Of a stretch of DNA of 64,000 nucleotides, positions 50,364 through 60,816 are shown in pieces. This DNA is from Paulinella micropora. Its lineage: Eukaryota > Cercozoa > Imbricatea > Euglyphida. Numbering within the stretch: position 1 is the stretch's first letter; each line of letters opens with the position of its first letter. The position numbers and the translations under genes were made by a program. The stretch covers positions 675,603 through 739,602 of the forward strand of contig BJOX01000115.1 of the NCBI GenBank assembly GCA_009731375.1. The letters are read 5' to 3'. The notes below the pieces were generated by a model. It searched no databases, was not told where the DNA came from, and worked only from the letters and a program-made list of their open reading frames with translations.

Positions 50364-52886
50364 ATGGAGCAGTCGACGCTATATGAGTCAGAGTCTATTG
50401 TGCCTGAATTCAAAGTGCAGGGGTTCCGTGAGCGGGCTTCGGATCCGACCCCTCATATAAACAGCTCTGCGCCTGATGTTGCGATTCCAGCTCTGCAAGG
50501 AGAAACACCAGGCGACGTAGGTACGGATACCCGACTGCGCCCGGTGAAGCGTAGTGCGTCGTCGCTTGCGCGGATCAACGTCGTCGATGGGAACGGCCCG
50601 GCAAAGTGGCCGGGCAGTTCCGCCCAGCACTTAGCTAGTACAGAAAACTCGGTATCGCCACTGCTCATAGATTCTGCATTGTTGCAGCGGGTTGGCACCC
50701 ATAAGTGCAGGGAGCTGCGTCGTGCTCCGTTGTTTGTGGTGCTGACAATAATATTATTATGCGCGGTGGTGGTGCTCTGGCACCCATCACAGGGTTGGTG
50801 GGTTAGTGTGCGAGCGTACCCGCCGGCGCAGATACCTTTGAGCCCTGAGGAGGCAGACGTTGAGGAACGCCACCAGTGGAATATTCTGGTGCAATCAGTG
50901 CACAACTATAGCTGGCGAAGAGACTACGGCCCTCTGCTGCAAAAGGCGCTAGAAAAAGCAGAGTTCAAGCCACCGCGATTATCGAGCGTGGCGCGTGCCA
51001 ACTGCACCAAACAGTTGGCGACTTGGTTGTGGGACACGCTCGGCCCGCGCACGTCGAGCAACACTACTCTGGTGCGCAAGCTGATGCGCGAGATGCGGCT
51101 GGACGGTTTCGAGCCACTGGTGGCTGCAACTGAGAAGCTTGTGCGAGAGCCGCAGAGCCTGCACCCGCTAGTGGACAGGGTGAGCGACTGTGCAGCCCAG
51201 AACGTCATGCTAGGGGCCGCAGCCTGCCGCCTGGTAGACTAGCCAGAGCTGCTGGCAGGACAGCTTGGCTCGCTTCCCCGGGAGGTCCTAGCGATTGCGT
51301 GGCAAGAGTTACTGACTTGGACGCTTGTCCTGGAAGCCTGGACGCAGGCCTGCCAGGCCAGTTACGTACTCGCGCACGATCTTGCGTTTTATCTACGACG
51401 CGAGTTTGTGGGAGGGGCGAGCACTGCGACCAACTTTGGTCTGGGCTGGTGGGACGCGACTGTTAGTGAATTTCTGCACACTAAGTTTACTAGCATAGAG
51501 TCGGCCCTGTCTGGGTACAACCGGGCGCGCGCAAATCGTGCTCCGAGCGGGCTTGAGGGTACATGGCTAACCATCAACATCCTGGAGGCCGTGTCGCTGG
51601 ACGCCCACAAGGGACTGGACGATAATGTCGTGGCGGGGCTTGCGGTGGCGCACGAGGTGCAAAACCGTGACTTTACGCGTGTGGCAGAAATCGGCGGCAA
51701 TCAGGAATTCCGCTGGGCTCTGGGCACGCAGTTTGCAGACAGCTACATAGCTTGGAACCTGAACTTTAATCTGGGCAGTTTGGAGGCGTGGTCGCCCTTG
51801 TCCAAACTGCTCTTGCCATCGGTAGTCTGCACACGTGATGACTTCGAGGCAGAAACGTTCCTATCGGCGCGTGTGTACTCCTTGTTCTTTTTCATGCTGC
51901 TGCAAGGGCTACCCAACGCCCTGCGCAGCTTCCAGTCGCCGCCCGGCGCTTTCCATTTACTGCGCGCAGAAGCACTGGCAAGGGCCCTGGCCAACACTAC
52001 GCTCGACACGCTAACGCTCTACAGCCCACCCAGCGCCGAGCAAGTGCTGCGTATGCAGCATGATCTGCCAGGCCATTTGTCTTTGCTGAGCTACTTGGGG
52101 CCCTACGGCTGGCGGCTTGCGCTCTGTACGAGCATGTGGGTAAGTTGCCTGCTGGCAGGCATCGCGCTGGAGCTCGGCTCGCGCTCCTGGCTGCGCCACA
52201 GAGCCCCCGACGCCAGGCTCCTCAAGACCAGCTGGTGGCTCGTGCAGACAGTGTTCCCGTTGCTACAAGTGATTGGCATCTACTCGTTCTCGGTGTTTGG
52301 CCTGCCTTTTATAGTGCTCGGACTCTTCAAGTTTGGGATGCCCGAAATTAGCACGTACCTAGTTCTGAGCTTCTGTATCCACGACGAGCAGGGGCATCTA
52401 GTCCCCTTGTACGGCGTACTGCATTTCCTGAACGGGCTAGCTACGCTGTTGCATCACGCCGCCACTCTCTGGCTCGTGTGCTCGCTCATTACCCGCACTA
52501 CGTCGCTCAGTGGGATTGATTACCTGAGCGTGTCGTTGCCCCTTGTGTGCCAGCATTATTTCGTCGCGCTGCGCTTCCATAAAAAGACTTTATACGCAGC
52601 CGTCGAGCTCGTACTAGAGATCTGGTGGGAGGTAGAAGTTTGGAACGTGATGCCCAAGTACGTGCGCTTTCATGAGCAGCGTGTTATCTGGGCCATGCTT
52701 TGCGCGCACTGGCTGTATTGGGTGGTGGGCGTGCTAGAATGGTTGCTGGAGCGAGTTGGGCCTGCCCAGCCACCGGGCGTGGATCTAGCGCGTACTCCAC
52801 TGGCAGGTGCCCAAACCCACCGGCGCAACCATACACTGGATCGCATGCGCCTGGCCGCCAGCCTAAAGGGCCTGCAGGGCTTCTAG
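50364..52886 (+). CDS. Large multi-pass membrane protein with in-frame TAG
   Basis: The ATG at 50364 (MEQSTLYESESIVPEF) opens a frame interrupted only by TAG at 51240 (after AACRLVD). It then runs on (QLGSLPREVLAIAWQELLTW) to tandem TAG-TAG at 52884, 840 codons in all. A first transmembrane helix is at about residues 123-140 (LFVVLTIILLCAVVVLW). A lumenal or extracellular domain follows, with Asn-glycosylation-like sites (NYS, NCT, NTT). A C-terminal block of six to eight helices includes LALCTSMWVSCLLAGIALEL and FPLLQVIGIYSFSVFGLPFI. SGIDYL...WEVEVW resembles the 40868-42094 protein. The TAG is followed by C, a context that can favour readthrough; decay or error are equally possible. Confidence 0.65.
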
Positions 52887-52929
52887 TAGGATCGAGAACA
52901 TCTCCCAACGTCGGCTCCAGTGGTTTTGT

Positions 52930-53050
52930 TGTTATTAAAGTAACTACTTCCCGTTACTCAGTGCCAGGTGTAAGACTTTACCGAGCTTTCAATCTTTTTT
53001 TTTTTAATATTGCTGTGCGTCTGTGTGTGTGTGTGTGTGTTAAGACGTAT
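52930..53050 (+). repeat. R8 3' element, copy 2
   Basis: GTTATTAAAGTAACTACTTC, GTAAGACTTTACCGAGCTTT, a T11 run and (GT)n TTAAGACGTATA match copy 1 at 49152. It lies about 45 bases after the membrane-protein stop and against the stop of the next, convergent gene. Confidence 0.85.
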
Positions 53051-53053
53051 AAA

Positions 53054-53977
53054 CTAGTACTCTGCTATGCAGTGGCGCACAATGGAGGCTGGCGGCAGTG
53101 CTTCCAGCAGACTCAAAACCTGCGGACGCCACCACAGACAATCCAGAAATCCCTGGGCCTCCAGTGCCTCATTGGCGGCGAGGTAGTCGTCATGAGCAGC
53201 AAGCTCGTACATAACAAGGTGTGATCTCAGAACATAGGAAAGCACTAATGCTAGGTTGGTGAGCACCGCTGCTCGGCTCCGGCGTGAGAGCAGCGGATAG
53301 ACGTTATCCACGGCGACCCGCGGGCATAGGCTGGACGGGTTTTGTTCGAGGAAGTCCAGCCAGAAGGCGCATTCACGTTCTCTAGCCTGGCAGCCCCGAG
53401 TCAGCTCTGGTCTGTCCTGCAGAAACAGGCGCTCCGCTGCCTCCAAGTCACGGCGCGCAGCCTCCTGGTCGGCGCGGCCGCGGTTGGCTCGTCTATGCTT
53501 TAGCATGTACCACCTACGCTTCCGCGCCGCCAAGTCACTGGCGCAGTATTCTCGTAACCTGCTCAGGCGTTGCACGCGGAGCTCTGGTTTGGCATCCAGC
53601 TGCTGCCGCCGTAGCAACTTAAGCTCCGTTTTAAGGGCACGCACGAGCACTCGGTAAAGCCCGTGGTTAACAGACGACGAAAGCCTGCGCGTTACGTAGC
53701 TGCGACACAAGTCCCCCCGTTCAGGCGGGGCCCTGCATTGTAGGAGGTCCTGCTTGATAGCCTCAGTGGGTTGCAGCAGCTGCTCGTCGCTGGGGGCCAG
53801 CCCTTGCTTTTGCAAGCCAATCAATAGCTTGTTGACGATCATTAAGGACGCGGCGAGCTGCCGCAGCTGGGTGGGTACTACTAGTAGCGCTTGAGCGTCC
53901 TGGCCATCCTCGTCTGCAGCGGCAGTGGGACTAGATGCCTGAGCGATGGGTTGTCGTGGTTTCCTCCAAGGGAACAT
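53054..53977 (-). CDS. Hypothetical helical protein, 307 aa
   Basis: The ATG at 53977 (MFPWRKPRQPIAQ) opens an intact frame to 53054. The protein is Arg- and Leu-rich and predicted helical (LVRALKTELKLLRRQQLDAK, DQEAARRDLEAAERLFLQ), with a more hydrophobic C-terminal third (AAVLTNLALVLSYVLRSHLV) that may be one membrane-associated helix. I recognise no domain. Confidence 0.65.
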   Translation of the reverse strand: MFPWRKPRQPIAQASSPTAAADEDGQDAQALLVVPTQLRQLAASLMIVNKLLIGLQKQGLAPSDEQLLQPTEAIKQDLLQCRAPPERGDLCRSYVTRRLSSSVNHGLYRVLVRALKTELKLLRRQQLDAKPELRVQRLSRLREYCASDLAARKRRWYMLKHRRANRGRADQEAARRDLEAAERLFLQDRPELTRGCQARERECAFWLDFLEQNPSSLCPRVAVDNVYPLLSRRSRAAVLTNLALVLSYVLRSHLVMYELAAHDDYLAANEALEAQGFLDCLWWRPQVLSLLEALPPASIVRHCIAEY

Positions 53978-54512
53978 GGATGGCAGGTGCGTGTGTTCTC
54001 CCGCGCTCTATCCGATCTGGTCTGTCATAGTGACAAATTTGATGTGCCTTGGTAATAATACTTATCCAATTACTTAGGTAATGTATGTTTTAGATTGACG
54101 CAGGTACCTGCCTCCTCGCGGACATAACCTTCCTTTTCAGTCCCCTATCCTGCCTTTGGGGGAGGGGGGAAGGAGAAAAAAAAAAGAAAAATAAAATTGA
54201 ATGGCCGCTTGCACGGCAGTAATAGTACCAGGGATAATCATCCCCCCCCCCCTCCCCTCCCCTTTCCTTCTTCCGCTTATGGTAACAAGTATAAGACTTT
54301 GTCGAGCTTTTATTAGATACTTTTTTGCGCACTCCCTCTTTCCCCTCCCCCATCCCCCCCCCCTCCCCCTCCCTTTTTGCTCCTCGGGGGAGAGGGGGGA
54401 GGGGAGGGGGCAAGAGAAAAGTGTCGTTGGTTGCCAGTTACAAATTAAGTACTTTAAGCTTTGCGTCACAAAACCTATAAATTAAAATAACAGTGTACAT
54501 GGCTTTTGTGAC
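53978..54512. promoter_or_regulatory. Divergent intergenic region with GTCGAGCTTTTATTAG motif
   Basis: This lies between two divergently read genes, so both promoters should be here. It contains CT- and GA-rich blocks, a palindromic-looking CCTCCCTTTTTGC...GAGGGGGGAGGGG pair, and TATAAGACTTTGTCGAGCTT TTATTAG at about 54290-54317, a member of the dispersed GTCGAGCTTT family. AATTAAAATAACAG lies just upstream of the 54513 start. Confidence 0.45.
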
Positions 54513-57500
54513 ATGTCCACAAAAGAGTGCACACATAAATCCATACATCCAGCTTTGCGCTGCGTACACTGTAGACGAGTCGCGCATCCAGATAAGAATA
54601 CACGCCAATGGACGCGCCTTGGTCACAGATTATGGAGGGCCCAAGCCAGAGGAGACATGTACGACGACATAATCTTGTACGTGTATGAGCCATCCGAAAC
54701 GGCTCTGGTGCGGGCAGGTGCAGCTCCAGGGCAGCGACAAAATACAACTCTATCTCGTGTTGGTCCCAACGTTCCCGAGCCATGGGAAGAAATGAATAAG
54801 CTTCAGGCCACTGTCTATCAAAAGTTGATGGAACTCTTAATTCCAGTCGAGGCACGTGCTCGTTACAGATCTACAGAGAACACGAGGATCGTCGCTGTGT
54901 TACAGAAACTTCGCCAACCCAGCAGCGGCGACCTGCACACAGGAATCGACGTGATTGAATATGCAGAGACGAAAACGAGCGTCCTTGCAGGGTTATTTCG
55001 TATTCAGCCTGACAAGATGCTCGCCATCAATGCGACTGCCGCTATGTTGGCTCAGAAGTTTATACGGCTGGTTTCGAATGCGGCTAGAGAGTTTTGTCTG
55101 TTTTCCAATGTTGTACCGGATCGAACCTTGGTGGAGTACAAATCACCGTCAGCTGCAAAGAAGAGCAATGACATTGGTATGTTCCATGTCTGGTACTATG
55201 GATTCGTGTCCGATAGCCCCATGATTGGATCTTGGTCAGGCCTGAAGAACCTCATGGACAAAAAATGGACAAAATTGTACGATCCACAGCAAGTGATCAC
55301 GCCAGATGATGCCAAGCACGAGGATTTCTGGCGGCAGGCGCTGGAACTTTCAAACCTGGTGTCTCTGTATATGAACTGCGCTGCTAGATTTCATATGTAT
55401 GGGCGCGTGTGGGGGTTTGTGCATGCGTTTCTACAGCAACAACAGCATAATCTGCAAGATCATTGTCGCCGGCTGTGGCGCACTGACTATACTTACTTGC
55501 TTCAAGCTATCGGTGCTTGTGCTAGTCTTTGGTTTAGCTTAGTGCGGTCCCGGACAGGTCCGTTACAGGCTTTTCTTCAGTGGCAAGAGGTCGGGGGTGG
55601 GAACCCTTTCCCGGATGCATTTTCTACAAACCAGGCAGGGCTATTAGGGGCCATGTCGAATCCGTGGGGAAGCCAGAACAGAGTGCAGAAATTCCTACAC
55701 TATTTGCTGTTAGGCGCGCAACTTACCGATATGCTCAACGGGCTTACAGCACCCCGGGCAAAGATGTGGCAGCCAAGTGTACTGACACCATTGTCGTTTG
55801 ACCGTCAGCAGGCTGTAACATTTCGGCTCCTGCTGACGGACCTGCATCAAACCAAGACCCTTGCCGCCGACAAAGGGAAAAAGATGAAGTGTACCTGCGA
55901 GGATGGCAAGCAAGTCCTGACCGCGACCCGAGCTTCTCAACTCGTATGGGCTAGTAAAGACGAAAAGGGCAGCCTGGTGTTGCCTGCGCAGGTTTGCAAT
56001 GAACGAGTGATTGATGGAGCAATTACAGTTGGCTGTAGTAGTTCTGACCCGGTGAGACAGAAACTGCATCGCAGAGAATGGACCGATTTTAAATTATCAG
56101 GCAATCTCTTGGAAGAGGCGCGTAAGCTACAAACCACAGTGGCCGCCGGAAAGTTGGCTTCCGAGCGCCTAACGAATAGTGTTAGAGCAGCTGCAACAGC
56201 AGTCGAGTCAAGATTTCTGCAACACGTGTACGCCAAAGTCCTGTTGGGCCAAAACAATATCACACCGTCTATTGTTTCTTGTTACTACAAACACAGCCAA
56301 GCTGATCTGGAATTACAGCAGAAAGCAAAATGGGCGCCCGCCTGGCAGTCACGGCTGACCGGCTCGTTTAAGGTCGAGGAACCAAAACTGGTTCTTGAGT
56401 CATATATTGCTGGTGACTTACAAACGGAGGATGCTATCACAAGTTTACTGACCAGGGTCGACGCACTTGCCGCGTTGCAGGTCATTCTGGTCAATTTTGA
56501 CCCTCAGCTGATTTACTATCGGCAAGGCGACGTGCGCATTGGTGTTCGCGACGCAGAAGATTTGTTTACGCCTGCTGAGAAAAACATAGATGCGATCCGG
56601 CGGATTGAGGGGTTGGGTGAAGGGAAAGGGCTAGCAAGTAGACAGGAGCAAACGTCGAATACTACAGAACTTCAGCAAGCAATCATATATTTTTCTAACC
56701 TGCTCTTCTTGTGGCTGCAAAATGGGGGGCACGACGGAGCTTTGCTACGGTATGGTGCCGGGGTGATACGGCTGCGGCTTCACCAGGCGCACCAACTAGC
56801 AGATTTGGAACAACAACGAGCCGAGCTACGACAACACGAGCAACGGCTGCGAGTATTCACCGGAGCCCATACGCGACTAGCAGGCTTTACGCAGACGTGC
56901 CAAGCAATAGGTTCTGTGTTGGAAAAATGGCAGCCCGAAGCAACGCTAGTGAATAGTATTGAACAGGCGCGGACTATTTTTACGACTTGCGCACAAATCA
57001 AGCAGGGCTATGACGCGGTGTCGGAAAGGGAACTAGCGGAAAGCTTGTTGGCTATCCTCCCTGAGGCAGAGTCTCTCTACACAGAGCTCATTCTCTTAAA
57101 AGACCACGGAAACTGCATCCGCGTGCTACGTGCACTTCGCCAAGCTAGGGCTGGCCACGATTCATGTTCTGGATTGATAGCAAAAAGCAGGAGCGGGCTA
57201 TCTGTTGATACTAGCGCACAATTGAGCTTGGACGAGTGGGAGGAGAATGACTCGAAACTCAAAACCTTTTTAGATAGTATCCGGCCGCTGGAACAGCCTG
57301 ACCTCTCCAGCGCCATGGCAAGCTACCAGGAACATGTAGACTTCAGCAAAATCAACATTTTATCAAAACAGACAACGCAACTTGCTGAGAATTTCAAGTC
57401 AGCATGTAAAAATAGAAAATATCATGAAGCGATCGGGCTTTTGCAAAAGAACGGCGCCAAAGGGCGAATATTTGTGGAACAAGCCCTTGCCGGGGCGGAG

Positions 57501-58334
57501 GAACTTTTGAAAAAAGAAGAGTATCAGCCAGTCCCAGAAGAGGTGCGACAGGTATTCGATCATCCTTTCGTTTCTGGGCCCCCCGAAGGCCCCGTCGAAG
57601 CCTTTGAAAAATCTGCTGAATTACTCGCGAGCATAGAAACACTCTCGTCCGACTGGTTGTCTAGCAAAGAAGTGCTGCAAAATAAGCTACAACAGCTCCA
57701 GAATCTTTATCGTGCGCAGGCGGCTTTGGCGATAATGTTACGAGTACTGACCCCGCTGGCTGACAAATACTCTTTGCTAGAGCGCGCAGCCGATGTCCGG
57801 CGCAAGTACGAAACTAAAACGAATGATAGCAATGCCGATCAAGCACTGGACGGATTGGCACGTGACTACCTAGTGCTTTCAGAAGAAATGCTGTCAAAGC
57901 ACTCAGATCTGCACGCCGATAGCAAAAGTATGTGCAGTAGCGATCTCACTACTGTGACGGAGATTGTAGCAAAAAGGCTAGCCTGTGCCCAGCGCAGTTG
58001 TAAAACCCTCCAAGACGTTCTGCAAGAATGCAGCTCATCCGACAGGACAGCCGGCGTCCACATACAGCAGCGTCGTGATCAGATAGAGAAAGCGGTGGGT
58101 CAGACGCGTGAGCTGATTTCTATGCTAGAAAGCAACTACAAAAAGTTGAGTGCCGACACACTAACTCAATGGCCAGAGCCAGAGGACCTCAAAAAAGTCA
58201 TGTCCCACTGTGCAAGGCTGTGGAGCGACATTGCCTTGACAAACGACGGGTTTTCAGAAACAGAGGCGCACGACCCCACACGCCTTCGCAAAACAGCTCC
58301 AAAAGGACGCAAGGTTCAAAGAAAGCTGCAATAA
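54513..58334 (+). CDS. Very large orphan protein, 1273 aa
   Basis: The ATG at 54513 (MSTKECTHKS) opens the longest intact frame of the window. The N-terminus has a CVHC pair with nearby His. The body is largely helical; residues of about 760-780 (HQLADLEQQRAELRQHEQRL) and several later stretches look like coiled coils. A CTCEDGKQVL segment and CNERVIDGAITVGC lie in the middle. There is no signal peptide, clear membrane segment or catalytic motif I can name. Codon use is less GC-rich than in its neighbours. Its size and isolation suggest a structural or scaffold role, which is only a guess. Confidence 0.75.
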   Translation: MSTKECTHKSIHPALRCVHCRRVAHPDKNTRQWTRLGHRLWRAQARGDMYDDIILYVYEPSETALVRAGAAPGQRQNTTLSRVGPNVPEPWEEMNKLQATVYQKLMELLIPVEARARYRSTENTRIVAVLQKLRQPSSGDLHTGIDVIEYAETKTSVLAGLFRIQPDKMLAINATAAMLAQKFIRLVSNAAREFCLFSNVVPDRTLVEYKSPSAAKKSNDIGMFHVWYYGFVSDSPMIGSWSGLKNLMDKKWTKLYDPQQVITPDDAKHEDFWRQALELSNLVSLYMNCAARFHMYGRVWGFVHAFLQQQQHNLQDHCRRLWRTDYTYLLQAIGACASLWFSLVRSRTGPLQAFLQWQEVGGGNPFPDAFSTNQAGLLGAMSNPWGSQNRVQKFLHYLLLGAQLTDMLNGLTAPRAKMWQPSVLTPLSFDRQQAVTFRLLLTDLHQTKTLAADKGKKMKCTCEDGKQVLTATRASQLVWASKDEKGSLVLPAQVCNERVIDGAITVGCSSSDPVRQKLHRREWTDFKLSGNLLEEARKLQTTVAAGKLASERLTNSVRAAATAVESRFLQHVYAKVLLGQNNITPSIVSCYYKHSQADLELQQKAKWAPAWQSRLTGSFKVEEPKLVLESYIAGDLQTEDAITSLLTRVDALAALQVILVNFDPQLIYYRQGDVRIGVRDAEDLFTPAEKNIDAIRRIEGLGEGKGLASRQEQTSNTTELQQAIIYFSNLLFLWLQNGGHDGALLRYGAGVIRLRLHQAHQLADLEQQRAELRQHEQRLRVFTGAHTRLAGFTQTCQAIGSVLEKWQPEATLVNSIEQARTIFTTCAQIKQGYDAVSERELAESLLAILPEAESLYTELILLKDHGNCIRVLRALRQARAGHDSCSGLIAKSRSGLSVDTSAQLSLDEWEENDSKLKTFLDSIRPLEQPDLSSAMASYQEHVDFSKINILSKQTTQLAENFKSACKNRKYHEAIGLLQKNGAKGRIFVEQALAGAEELLKKEEYQPVPEEVRQVFDHPFVSGPPEGPVEAFEKSAELLASIETLSSDWLSSKEVLQNKLQQLQNLYRAQAALAIMLRVLTPLADKYSLLERAADVRRKYETKTNDSNADQALDGLARDYLVLSEEMLSKHSDLHADSKSMCSSDLTTVTEIVAKRLACAQRSCKTLQDVLQECSSSDRTAGVHIQQRRDQIEKAVGQTRELISMLESNYKKLSADTLTQWPEPEDLKKVMSHCARLWSDIALTNDGFSETEAHDPTRLRKTAPKGRKVQRKLQ

Positions 58335-59601
58335 GGAACTGCTTAGCATGGGCCAACACATATCAATTTACATACAATTGATACACCAAGTGTACACACA
58401 TTTGTTTCAAGAAGCAAAGTTTACTCGCAAAAAATGTTAAGGATAATAACAAGCAATAGTCTCTGCTCTTGAAAGGCATGCTCAATTGTATATTTTGTTT
58501 TAAAAACAAAAACTTTGTACAGCCCGTCTCTCACGCTATTAAATTTCTTTCTTTCGTCTTCTCTTGGCTAATTGACGTTGCAAGGTCTACGCACCCGCTG
58601 TCTGGTACAAAGACGGTTGACCGCTACAAACGTATTGATACACAGCACTGGCGTATTTACGTACATCGGCATACCAAGCGACCGCAGCTGCCTAGAAGTG
58701 ATATCGCAAATGCCGGGACACCTTGCAGACAGCGCTGGACGCGAAAGATGACGCCCCAACTGCGTGGCAAGACATACAAACCGAGAACCTATGGGACACC
58801 CGGTGTGCACTGCCTGCACAACAATACATGCAGTTCACCGTCGGTAAGGATTCGCGGTTTGGATACACATCGTCTGAAACTATTTTTAGCGGCATCCGTG
58901 ATGCAGTACAAGAAATATTGAAAGAGTTAAGAATTGTTCCCTCCTCTCCACTCTCTCTCTCTCCCTCTTCTTTCTTACGTGGAATTTGTCGCCAAATGTG
59001 TATGTGTGCGTATTTCCTGGGAAAAAGGAACGTGCGCCAGAATTGTGCTCCATCCATCAAAAAGTTTTTTTCAGGCACCCTTTCCCTCGGAAGAGGCCGG
59101 GGGCCGGGGGGAAGGGGGAGAGGGGGGAAGGGGAGGGGAAAGCGGGGGAGGGGCGAGGNNNNNNNNNNNNNNNNNNNNNNNNNNNCCCCCCGTCTTCCCC
59201 CCTCTCCTCTCTCCCCCTTCCCTCCCCCCCCCCTCCTCTCTCTCTCTTCTTTCTTGCGTGGAATTTGTCGCCAAATGTGCGTGTGCGCGTATTTCCCGGG
59301 AAAAAGGGATGTGCGCTACCCATCAAAAAGTTTTCTTCGGGCACCCTTCCCCTCGGGAGAGGCCGGGGAGAGGGAAGGGGGAGAGGGCGAGGGAGGGAAG
59401 GGGAGGGGAAAGCGGGGGAGAGGAAAGCGGGGGAGGGGCCGGGGGGAGGGGAAAGATGTGGAGAGGGAGGAGAGGAGAAGTGGGGGAGGAGGGGGGGGCG
59501 CCCTGCCCCCCGTTTTTCCCTCCCCCCCCCCCCCCCCCCCCCCCTTCTCCCCCCCCCCCCCCCNNNNNNNNNNCGCCTCAACGCGTTTTAAAACTTAGGA
59601 A
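58335..59601. other. Intergenic region: a weak ORF remnant, two R1 copies, N gaps
   Basis: At 58470-58925 two frames look partly protein-like (TAWQDIQTENLWDTRCALPA, QFTVGKDSRFGYTSSETIF) but need a frame change, so this may be a decayed gene. R1 copies follow at about 58960-59100 and 59255-59370, each with CT-rich leaders and GGGGAAGGGGGAGAGGG-type tails. N gaps lie at 59159-59185 and 59564-59573. Confidence 0.5.
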
Positions 59602-59987
59602 ATGGAAAGTACAAACCAGGCCGCAGCAACCAAGTTAGGGAGGAGCAGTGCCGGGCCTGCCCCAGGACTGGGACTCGACAGCCTGGTCTAGCACGCTGCA
59701 TAATCTGGCGGCCAAGGCCAACGCTGTCATGTCGCAAAAAGATGAAGCAGCAATACACGAGTGGAAGTGTGCGGCTTGTGCAGACTCACGCCCGCGCGTC
59801 TATTGGGTGGTGCCAGTTGATTCTCCAGCCAGACAAGAAGAGCTGTTGCACCGACATGGCAAGAAGTTACAATGCTTCAGCGCGGCCCGCAAAACAAGGA
59901 TTCTTAGGCGCGGGCCCAGACGCCCAGAGCTACGAAGGTTTCAGTAAAGATTCGATTTTATTCAAAGGAATTACCCTAGCCTGCTAA
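59602..59987 (+). pseudogene. Small Cys-containing orphan with one or two frameshifts
   Basis: An ATG at 59602 (MESTNQAAATKLGRSS) is followed, after a frame change near 59640-59660, by HNLAAKANAVMSQKDEAAIH and CAACADSRPRVYWVVPVDSP, then another change near 59885-59895 into GFLGAGPDAQSYEGFSKDSI and TAA at 59985. The parts read naturally in order, so one broken gene of about 125 aa is likely. The family is unknown. Its end overlaps the end of the convergent gene by a few bases. Confidence 0.4.
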
Positions 59988-60595
59988 CAGGCCAGACTAT
60001 CATCTCTGCTTCTTCGCACCCCAAACCTGGCCAGTACGAGCGGGCCAATGAGCCTTGTCGACAGACGTCCCCAGCCTCCGCAGCACATGCTAGCAATGGT
60101 CTGCACGGCCGAACAGCAGTCTGGCGCGTCTAGCTCTAGCAAACGCTTGGCACAAAAAATGAGCACCTTTAGCGCGCCGTGCTTAGCTAATGCGTCGTCT
60201 GTGTCCCGGCAGGCCAGCGGCTGCCAGAAGTCTGCGCCCCCTAGCCGCCCCCGGCGCAACCCTTGGCGGTACAAGAAAACGCGCACCCACCTCTCACTAA
60301 CAACGCGTTGGCCTATGAGGCGCGTGGCTGTCACGTAGTCTTTTAACTTGTCTATGTAAGTGTTCCAGCCCACATCCAGCGCGTCTACAGCATAAACTGT
60401 CCAGAACCTCCAACCTCCTTGTGGTAATATCTCCAGTTGCAAAAGCTTCCAGGCTGTGCAGAAACGCGCCAGTGTGTTAAAAAAGAACAAAGAAAAGGGG
60501 GAGTGATCCAAAGGCTCCCCCCCCCTTTTCGTTTTGAATTTCCCTATCGCAGGCCATTTTTGCCATATTCGTTCATATAAGGGCGATAACAGCAT
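59984..60595 (-). CDS. Hypothetical protein bordering the AT-rich islet
   Basis: The ATG at 60595 opens a 203-aa frame, but the first 35 codons lie in a different, AT-richer sequence and a poly-C/GGGGG run, so the original start may be lost or at a later codon. The rest (WRFWTVYAVDALDVGWNTY, ADFWQPLACRDTDDALAKHG, CCSAVQTIASMCCGGWGRL) is Trp- and Cys-rich and plausibly a small soluble protein. The family is unknown. Confidence 0.5.
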   Translation of the reverse strand: MLLSPLYERIWQKWPAIGKFKTKRGGEPLDHSPFSLFFFNTLARFCTAWKLLQLEILPQGGWRFWTVYAVDALDVGWNTYIDKLKDYVTATRLIGQRVVSERWVRVFLYRQGLRRGRLGGADFWQPLACRDTDDALAKHGALKVLIFCAKRLLELDAPDCCSAVQTIASMCCGGWGRLSTRLIGPLVLARFGVRRSRDDSLAC

Positions 60596-60816
60596 AAATC
60601 CCCATTTTTACATAGGTGGTCAGACTTTCAGACATTTTATTTTTTGCGGTAATGCGGTAAAATGGGACCGCCCCACCGCCCTACCGCAGAGTGTTTGGCT
60701 AAAAAAAAACGGCAAAATCATCCGCAATTTACTCATAAATCAAAAATTACCTTTTTCTTTTTGTGTCGTTTGGTTTCAATTATGTTCTAAACATTACACA
60801 CCATTATTTATAAAAA

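Noticed and set aside
19278-51242. Reassigned stop codons (alternative genetic code)
   Set aside because: All three stops occur in frame only rarely, all three also end genes, and ORFs of up to 1273 codons have none, so a general reassignment does not fit.
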